In this document: positions 26,001-33,206 of the stretch, one piece after another
Layout: every line of letters begins with the position of its first letter
Position numbering within the stretch: position 1 is the first letter of the stretch
From: Pseudonocardia sp.
GTDB taxonomy: Bacteria; Actinomycetota; Actinomycetes; Mycobacteriales; Pseudonocardiaceae
Reading direction: 5' to 3'
NCBI GenBank assembly: GCA_025465235.1
Contig: JAODNO010000729.1
Coordinates: forward strand, 1-34,082
Length of the DNA stretch: 34,082 nt
Notes under the pieces: generated by a model
Database searches by the model: none
What the model saw: only the letters and a program-made list of their open reading frames with translations
Told to the model about the DNA's origin: nothing
Translations under genes and position numbers: made by a program

Positions 26001-27855
26001 GCTCGATGGCATCGTCGGTGCGCTCGGCCAGCACGGCCCGGGTGGCGTCGTCCATCCGCAGGCCGAAGTCGTAGAGCCAGCAGCGCAGCCCGTCGGCACG
26101 CACGAACTCCGATGGCCGCTCGTCGAGCACGTCCACACCGAGCTGCTGGAGCAGCGGAAGCACCGCGGTCAACGTAGCGGGCGCCCCGGCGAGGTACAGG
26201 CTGAACCGCCGCTCGTCGGACCTCGGCGCCGGTTCCGCCGCGGAGTAGAGCCGGACGTCGAACTCCCCGGGACCGGGCAGCGCGGCGACCCGGCGCAGGT
26301 CCTCGACGGCATGCTGGGGAGCGACGGCGGCCTTGTACGCCTCCGGCACACCGGGCAGCAGCGCCGCCACCCCTGCGGCCTCCGGCTGGCTCAGCAACCG
26401 GTCGTCCCAGGTGCGGACGGCCTCGGTCAGCTCGTCCTGCAGCCCCGGCACGTCGACGTCGCCGAACCCCGGCGCACCCGCGTCGGTGTGCACCGTGAAG
26501 TGCACCAGTGCGAGATTCGACTCCGAGACGCGCGCGGTGTGGTCCACACTCCGCCCACCGAGGCGGCGCTGCAGCACGTCGGCCATGCGCAGGCGGGACG
26601 CCGTGGTGTACCGGTCGCGGGGCAGGTACACCAGGCACGAGATGAACCTGCGGTACGGGTCGGGGCGCAGGAACAGCCGCACCGCGCGCCGCCCGGCCAC
26701 GGCGAGCACACCCACGGCAGTGTCGTGCAGGCGCTGTTCGCTCGAGCTGAACAGCTCCTCCCGGGGCAGCGCGGAGATCACCTCGAGCATCTGCTGACCG
26801 GAGTAGGACTCCAGCGGGAACCCGGCGCGGTGGATCGCGTCGCGCACCCTGCGTTCGAGGACAGGGATGTCGAGCACGTTCTCGTAGAGCGCGGGCACGG
26901 TCAGCGTGCCGAGGAACCGGTGCTCGCCGACGAGCCGGCCCGTCGCATCGACCGCCCGCACGGCGAGGTAGTACGGATGCACGGGACGCAGCGGGCTGAG
27001 CGTGTTGGCGCGGGTGAGCACGAGCAGGTCGCGGGGCCCCTCCGCCGCGTCGACCTGGGGTGCGAAGGTGGCGGTGATGCCGTTCTCGCGGCGCAGCACG
27101 CCCAGGCCGGAACCAGGCTCGGCGCGCAGGTCGGCAGCCCCTTCGGGCACCGAGTAGCGGCGGTAGCCGAGGAACGTGAAGTGCTCGTCGGCCAGCCAGC
27201 GCAGCAGGTCCGCGGTTTCCGCCGGCCGGCTGTCACCGGACACAGCGGGCTGCGCCGACAGCGTCTCGGCCAGTTCCCTGGCCGTGGTGACCATGGGCTC
27301 GGCGTCCTCGACCACCTCGCGCACGTCCCGCAGCACCCGGCCGAGCTCACGCTCCAGCTCGATGGCATCGACGGGGTCCGGGGTCAGGTCGAGGTGGATC
27401 CACGACTCGACGAGCGCGCCCGCCGGAGGAGCGGCGGGGTCGGCCGTGGTCAGCACCTCCGTCAGCTCACCCGTCGCATTTCGGCGTACGACGACAATGG
27501 GGTGGATCAGCCGCTCGACATCCCCGCCGACCCGGCCGACACCGGCCAGGAGCGACTCCACCAGGAAGGGCATGTCGTCGGTGACGATCTCCACGACCGG
27601 CCCCACCTGCCCGCCACTGTCTCCCGCACGCGCGACGGGCTCGGGGTCGCGCACACGGATCAGCGGCTCCCCCCGCGCCCGCAGGCGGGCGAGCCGCAGG
27701 TGCCCGCGGGCTGCGGCCCGCAGCATCGGCAGATGGTCGCCGGTGACCCGCTCCAGGTCAGGCGCGTGCCGGGCGTAGAGCGCGCCCAGTTCGGTCAGCT
27801 CGGTGTCCGGCGCGGGCACTGCTTCCCGCTCACGGGTCCGGCTCGTCACATGCAA
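23092..27855 (-). CDS. gdh: NAD-specific glutamate dehydrogenase (large ~180 kDa type)
   Basis: 1587-aa ORF; [97 protein letters not shown]. Confidence 0.96.
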   Translation of the reverse strand: [1587 protein letters not shown]

Positions 27856-27950
27856 CTCCGAGATTTCGACGTCGGCCAGATCTTCGGGCCGGTCGCCGTG
27901 AGAGGGGCTCTCGTGGCGACTCCCGTCACCCTAGTCCCGACCCGGTGCCG

Positions 27951-28010
27951 CACAGCTGCCCCACAGATGCCCTGCTGACGCCCTCAACAGATGCCCTGAT
28001 CAGATGCCCC
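27951..28010 (-). repeat. short degenerate tandem repeat (GGGCATCTGNNNN) after the 1147-aa gene stop
   Basis: Minus strand reads GGGCATCTGATCA GGGCATCTGTTGA GGGCGTCAGCA GGGCATCTGTG GGGCAGCTGTG. Confidence 0.6.
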
Positions 28011-31000
28011 GGTAGGCGGCGAGCGCCCCCGCGAGGAGGTCCGCGATACCGAGACCTTCCGTCGACTCGGGCTCTGGTCGCGTCGGCTCCGCCTGCTGCG
28101 CGCGGCTCTCCGTGCCGCGCCTGTGCCGCCGCCTGCCCCCGTTGCCCGACCCGGCCTGCACGGCTTCCATGCGGAACGGCGTGCGGCCCGCAGCGTCGTG
28201 TCGCCCGCCCGCGGCCGTGCCGCCCGCAGCCCGGGCCGCTGCCCGGTCCCGGCCCGACCCGGTCTCCCGGGTCGTCCCCGAGGGATGCGCGTCGGGCGTC
28301 GGGTCCGGTTCGGAGCCGGGTGACGGGTTGCTGCCCCACAGTCGGCTGCCGGAAGTTCGGGCACTCCGTCCGGCGTCCCGGGTGGCGTCCTGTCCGCCTT
28401 CCCGCGCGCGGCGGCGTGCCGAGCCGTTCGCCGGCTTGTCCTCCGCCGACAGCGTGGCGGCACGTGCGGCCGCCGTGAGGTCACCCCTGAGGTCCTGGGA
28501 GCTGCGCCCGTTCCCCGATCCGGCGGGACGACCGGCGTCGTCGCGCCTGCCGCTCGCCCGGGTCCCGCCACGGCTGCTGGCGCCGCTGTCCAGGCGCTGG
28601 AGGATCTGCGCCCCGACGGGGCCATCGCCGTCGTGAACCGCTGCTCGCACGTGCGTGCCCGGCATGTCGTCGTCCGGCACGAAGCCCTCGAGCAGGCCGG
28701 GCAACGTCCGGTGCATCCACTCCGCCGCGTCGGTGCGTGCCCAGCCCGGCAGTATCACGGAGAGTGCTTCCGCCTCGTCGAACCGGAGGCGGGCGCCGGA
28801 CGGCAGGCGATCGGTCAGCCGGTCGGCCAAGGCGCGCACGACCTCATCTGCGCGCCGCCCGGAGAAGCGGCGGCCGTCCTTGACGATGTCGATCGCGACC
28901 GCACACCCCTCGACGTCGGCGCCCACGGGCTCGAGGGCGGGCGCCGAATCGGTGGGCTCCGAACGGGCCCGGACTCGCTCCAGGTCATCGAGCGCGGCGC
29001 GCAGCCAGGCGTCGGGGTCCGAGACCGCGGACACGGCAGGCTCATGCGCGGGTGCTCGAACCGGCGGATCGGCAAGGCCCCGGTCGGGAGCCGGAGCCTT
29101 CTCGCCGTACTCGTCGCCGACCGGCACCATCGACCACTGCCCTGTGGCCCAGGGATCGTCCAGCCGGTGCTTGCGCCGGCCGTTCGGAGCCGGGTCGGTG
29201 CGCCCGCGGCGTGGCTCGTCGTGCCGAGGCCGTACGTCCGAGGCATCCCGGTCGGCCCTGCCCCAGTCGGCACTGCCCCAGTCGGCCCTGCCCCGGTCGG
29301 CACTGCGCTGAGACTCGTTGGCCGGCGGCAGGTGGTCAGCGGCGCTCACACCCCGGGGCGATCGGCGCGAGCTCTCCGCGCTCCCCTCGGAGGCGGACCA
29401 GACCTCGGATCGGCTCGGGTCGCCCGCGGTATGGCGCGGGACGTCCCCGGCCGGCCCACGGCGCAACGGGTCATCGCCGCCGCCTACCGAATCACCACCG
29501 GCCAGCGGGTCACGGCCCAGCGGGTCACCGCCGCCCAGCGGGTCGTCACCGCGTCCGGCTCCGTTGGTGCCGCGCAGGCTTTGCACCAGCAGGTCACCGA
29601 TGGGGGAATCGCCGCCGAGGTCGCCCCAGCTGACGGCCCACCCGCCCGTCGGGTCGTCGTTCAGCGGATCCTGCGGTACATCGCGCGAGCCGCGTCCGGC
29701 CAGCAACCCAGCATCCCCGCCTGCGGTGTCGTCACCGGGCCAGGCCCACCCGGCCTCGCCGGGCTTCGTGGACCCGTTGCGCCGCGTCGAACTGGCGGCC
29801 CGGTCGGTCGTGCCGGCATCACCGGACCCGGAAGACCCGTTGCGCTTCCTCGAGCCGCCCGCCGGCCCGGTCACGTCGCCTTCACCGGACGCCGTGGAGC
29901 CGTACCGCCGGGCCCACTCGCCGGCCAGGCCGGTCACATCGGGATCAGCGGACCCCGTGGAGCCGTACCGCCGCGTCCAGTCCCCGGCCAGGTCCGTCAC
30001 ATCGCCATCACCGGACCCCGTGGACCCGTTGCGCCGCGTCGAGCCGTACCGCCTGGCCCAGCCGTCGGCCAGGTCGGTCGCGCGGGCATCAGCGGGCTCC
30101 GCAACCCGGCCCCGCTGCGACCCACCCCCGGCCGGGCCCGTCAGGTCGGTCAGCTCGTCGTCCCGGCGGCGCTCGTCCACCCTGTCGGCCGGTTCCGCAG
30201 CAGCCGTGGACCACGGGCCGGACCAGCGGCTCCGGTCCCCGTTCCGTCGCGGCTCCGACCGCTCGCCCTCGGACGCGACAGCGAACAGGTCCACCGCGCC
30301 GTTGCCCCGGCGGCCCGCGACGCGGTCACCCGGAGGACCAAACGCGTTCCCTGTCGCCCAGAGATCCGTCTCCGGCGCCTCGACCGGAAGTGCCGCCAGC
30401 GCGGCGAGGAACCGGCGGGTGCGGTCCCTGTCGCGGCGTTCTGCGGCGACGCCGAGGCGCATCGCCTCCAGCGCTGCGTCCTGCCTGCCGGCCTTCTCGT
30501 GCATCGCGCCGAGCGCTGAGCGACACACGGCTTCGAGGTCGGGTACATCGCTGTCGGCGGCATCGCGGGTGGCCTGCTCCAGCGCCTCCACCGTGCCGGT
30601 CGCGGTGTCTCCGGTCGCGACCGTCCTGGCGACCGTCAACCGAAGACGGGCAAGGTGCCGGCTGGGCCGGGTCGGTTCGGCGAGCCGCGGCATCAACGGG
30701 ACGCACCCCTCGCGGGCCTCGTCGGCGTGACCGGCGTCGAGCAAGGCCGAGATCCACTCTGCGGCGAGGGCCGCAGCGAGGTGGGCGGACGGGGTGCCGG
30801 ACGACCCCGAGCCCCGGCCGCGCTCCAAACGCGCGAGACCCTCAGCGGCGTGGTCGACCCCGGCGTCGGGCCGATCTGCCTGCCGCTGCGCGGCGGCCCT
30901 GACGAGCGCCACAGATGCCGCACCGATCTCTCCGCAGGGCGGGCCTACCCGCGACCACTCGGCCTCGGCGCTCCGCAGCGCGTCGTCCACCCGGTCCGGT

Positions 31001-31443
31001 GCATCGTCCACAGCGCACCGGGCAAGAACGCAGAACGCGTCGGCCCGCAACTCCGGCGCCGTGTCGTCCGCGGTGACCGGCGCCACGAGAGCGCGCGCTG
31101 TGTCGCGCTCTCCCGTGCGGCCGGCGACCAGCGCCAGCTCCACGCGGAGCCGATGGGCGGCCGACCCGGCCAACGGTGCCGCGCCCCACCGCGGCAGGGC
31201 CTCGATGATGTTCGAGGCTGTCTCCCGGCCGTCGCCGGTGGCCAGGCGTGCGTGCAGGGCCCAACCCGCAGCGGCGAGCCACAGGTCACGCTCACCGGCC
31301 ATCGCCGCCGATTCGAGCACGTGATCGGCGAGCGCCGCTGTCAAGTCCGGCCGCACCCACCGAAGGGACGCGGCGGCCGCGAGGAGGTCTGGTTTACCGG
31401 ATCCCGTGATCTCACCCGGCGCAGCGGCATCCGTTGACCCCAC
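28000..31443 (-). CDS. large hypothetical protein: helical-repeat N-terminus, low-complexity/tandem-repeat middle, degenerate GGDEF-like domain, C-terminal motif
   Basis: GTG start preceded by AGGAGGT; 1147 aa; contains CAVAIDIVKDGRRFSGRRADEVVRALADRLTDRLPSGARLRFDEAEALSVILPGW and ends GLGIADLLAGALAAYRGI. Confidence 0.83.
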   Translation of the reverse strand: MGSTDAAAPGEITGSGKPDLLAAAASLRWVRPDLTAALADHVLESAAMAGERDLWLAAAGWALHARLATGDGRETASNIIEALPRWGAAPLAGSAAHRLRVELALVAGRTGERDTARALVAPVTADDTAPELRADAFCVLARCAVDDAPDRVDDALRSAEAEWSRVGPPCGEIGAASVALVRAAAQRQADRPDAGVDHAAEGLARLERGRGSGSSGTPSAHLAAALAAEWISALLDAGHADEAREGCVPLMPRLAEPTRPSRHLARLRLTVARTVATGDTATGTVEALEQATRDAADSDVPDLEAVCRSALGAMHEKAGRQDAALEAMRLGVAAERRDRDRTRRFLAALAALPVEAPETDLWATGNAFGPPGDRVAGRRGNGAVDLFAVASEGERSEPRRNGDRSRWSGPWSTAAAEPADRVDERRRDDELTDLTGPAGGGSQRGRVAEPADARATDLADGWARRYGSTRRNGSTGSGDGDVTDLAGDWTRRYGSTGSADPDVTGLAGEWARRYGSTASGEGDVTGPAGGSRKRNGSSGSGDAGTTDRAASSTRRNGSTKPGEAGWAWPGDDTAGGDAGLLAGRGSRDVPQDPLNDDPTGGWAVSWGDLGGDSPIGDLLVQSLRGTNGAGRGDDPLGGGDPLGRDPLAGGDSVGGGDDPLRRGPAGDVPRHTAGDPSRSEVWSASEGSAESSRRSPRGVSAADHLPPANESQRSADRGRADWGSADWGRADRDASDVRPRHDEPRRGRTDPAPNGRRKHRLDDPWATGQWSMVPVGDEYGEKAPAPDRGLADPPVRAPAHEPAVSAVSDPDAWLRAALDDLERVRARSEPTDSAPALEPVGADVEGCAVAIDIVKDGRRFSGRRADEVVRALADRLTDRLPSGARLRFDEAEALSVILPGWARTDAAEWMHRTLPGLLEGFVPDDDMPGTHVRAAVHDGDGPVGAQILQRLDSGASSRGGTRASGRRDDAGRPAGSGNGRSSQDLRGDLTAAARAATLSAEDKPANGSARRRAREGGQDATRDAGRSARTSGSRLWGSNPSPGSEPDPTPDAHPSGTTRETGSGRDRAAARAAGGTAAGGRHDAAGRTPFRMEAVQAGSGNGGRRRHRRGTESRAQQAEPTRPEPESTEGLGIADLLAGALAAYRGI
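29249..29308 (-). repeat. 15-bp tandem repeat within the 1147-aa ORF
   Basis: Plus strand shows four near-identical CGGTCGG(C/A)CCTGCCCCAG-type 15-bp units, encoding RADWG/SADWG. Confidence 0.7.
29765..30097 (-). repeat. 63-bp (21-aa) degenerate tandem repeat within the 1147-aa ORF
   Basis: Unit starts at 29765, 29828, 29891, 29954, 30017; protein units such as DVTGLAGEWARRYGSTASGEG. The last unit carries a small extra duplication. Confidence 0.85.
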
Positions 31444-31504
31444 GTGACCTCCTGACGTACCACCACGACCGATCGTGATCCACCAGCCGGGTGAGCGTAG
31501 GCCT

Positions 31505-33181
31505 TCAGTCGCGCGTGAGCTTACGGTGGGTCACCCTATGAGGACGCGCGGCGTCCGCTCCGAGCCGCTCGACCTTGTTCTTCTCGTACGCCTCGAAGTT
31601 GCCCTCGAACCAGAACCACGCCGCCGAGTTCTCGTCCGTGCCCTCCCACGCGAGGATGTGCGTGACGACGCGGTCCAGGAACCACCGGTCGTGCGAGATC
31701 ACGACAGCACAGCCGGGGAACTGCTCGAGCGCGTTCTCCAGCGACGACAGCGTCTCGACGTCGAGGTCGTTGGTGGGCTCGTCCAGGAGGATCGTGTTGC
31801 CCCCCTGCTTGAGGGTCATGGCCAGGTTGAGCCGGTTGCGCTCGCCCCCGGACAGCACGCCTGCGGGCTTCTGCTGGTCGGGCCCCTTGAACCCGAATGC
31901 GGCGACGTAGGCACGCGACGGCATCTCGGACTGCCCGACCTTGATGTGGTCGAGCCCGTCGGAGACCACCTCCCACACGTTCTTCTTCGGATCGATACCG
32001 GCGCGGTTCTGATCGACGTACGACAGCCGGACCGTGTCGCCGACCCGGACGGTGCCGGAGTCGGCGTCCTCCAGACCGACGATCGTCTTGAAGAGGGTGG
32101 TCTTGCCGACGCCGTTGGGCCCGATCACGCCCACGATGCCGTTGCGAGGCAACGAGAACGAAAGGTCCTTGATCAGCATCCGGCCGTCGAAGCCCTTGTC
32201 GAGGTTGTCGACCTCGACCACGATGTTGCCCAGGCGCGGCCCGGCCGGGATCTGGATCTCTTCGAAGTCGAGCTTGCGGTGGCGCTCTGCCTCGGTCGCC
32301 ATCTCCTCGTAGCGCTGCAGACGCGCGCGGCTCTTCGCCTGCCGGGCCTTCGCCCCGGAGCGCACCCACGCGAGCTCCTCAACGAGCCGCTTCTGCAGCT
32401 TCGCGTCCTTGCGTCCCTGGACCGCGAGCCGCTCGGCCTTCTTCTCCAGGTAGGTGGAGTAGTTGCCCTCGTACGGGTAGGTCCGTCCGCGGTCGATCTC
32501 GAGGATCCACTCCGCCACGTTGTCCAGGAAGTACCGGTCGTGCGTTACGGCCAGGACCGCACCGGCGTAGCCGGCGAGGTGCTGCTCCAGCCAGAGGACG
32601 CTCTCCGCGTCGAGGTGGTTGGTGGGCTCATCGAGGAGCAGCAGGTCGGGCTTGCTCAGCAGCAGCTTGCACAACGCCACCCGCCTGCGCTCGCCACCGG
32701 ACAGCTGGGTGACCGCCACGTCAGGCGGCGGGCACCGCAGGGCGTCCATCGCCTGCTCGAGTTGGGAATCGAGCTCCCAGGCGTCGTTGTGGTCGAGAAT
32801 CTCCTGGAGCTGCCCCATCTCCTCCATGAGCGCATCGGAGTAGTCGGTGGCCATCAGCTCGGCGATCTCGTTGTAGCGGTCGAGCTGTCGCTTGATCTCG
32901 CCGAGCCCTTCCTCGACGTTGCCGAGTACCGTCTTCTCCTCGTTGAGCGGCGGCTCCTGCTGCAAGATGCCGACGGTGGCACCGGGCGCCAGCATCGCGT
33001 CGCCGTTGTTGGGCTGTTCCAGGCCGGCCATGATCTTCAGTACGGTCGACTTACCTGCCCCGTTCGGGCCCACGACACCGATCTTCGCTCCCGGCAGGAA
33101 GTTCAACGTCACGTTGTCGAGAATGACCTTGTCGCCGTGGGCCTTCCGGACCTTCTGCATGCTGTAGATGAACTCCGCCAC
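31505..33181 (-). CDS. ettA: energy-dependent translational throttle protein EttA (ABC-F)
   Basis: MAEFIYSMQKVRKAHGDKVILDNVTLNFLPGAKIGVVGPNGAGKST; two ABC cassettes with LSGGERRRVALCKLLLSKPDLLLLDEPTNHLD; about 558 aa. GTG start at 33181. Confidence 0.95.
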   Translation of the reverse strand: MAEFIYSMQKVRKAHGDKVILDNVTLNFLPGAKIGVVGPNGAGKSTVLKIMAGLEQPNNGDAMLAPGATVGILQQEPPLNEEKTVLGNVEEGLGEIKRQLDRYNEIAELMATDYSDALMEEMGQLQEILDHNDAWELDSQLEQAMDALRCPPPDVAVTQLSGGERRRVALCKLLLSKPDLLLLDEPTNHLDAESVLWLEQHLAGYAGAVLAVTHDRYFLDNVAEWILEIDRGRTYPYEGNYSTYLEKKAERLAVQGRKDAKLQKRLVEELAWVRSGAKARQAKSRARLQRYEEMATEAERHRKLDFEEIQIPAGPRLGNIVVEVDNLDKGFDGRMLIKDLSFSLPRNGIVGVIGPNGVGKTTLFKTIVGLEDADSGTVRVGDTVRLSYVDQNRAGIDPKKNVWEVVSDGLDHIKVGQSEMPSRAYVAAFGFKGPDQQKPAGVLSGGERNRLNLAMTLKQGGNTILLDEPTNDLDVETLSSLENALEQFPGCAVVISHDRWFLDRVVTHILAWEGTDENSAAWFWFEGNFEAYEKNKVERLGADAARPHRVTHRKLTRD

Positions 33182-33206
33182 GACCACGATGGTAGTTCCG
33201 TCCGAC

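Noticed and set aside
24901-27978. 1025-aa plus-strand ORF antisense to gdh
   Set aside because: GC-driven open frame opposite an unmistakable NAD-GDH; no recognisable domain.
29249-29310. ADRGR/ADWGS/ADWGR runs as a pentapeptide-repeat (beta-helix) domain
   Set aside because: Only four or five units, lacking the central Leu/Phe of A(D/N)LXX; better explained as a short 15-bp slippage repeat.
28633-30519. 628-aa plus-strand Pro/Val/Gly/Arg-rich repeat ORF (and 29318..30730 plus Ser/Pro-rich ORF)
   Set aside because: Mirror frames of the repeat-rich 1147-aa minus gene, which has a Shine-Dalgarno site, ordered terminal domains and correct operon orientation.
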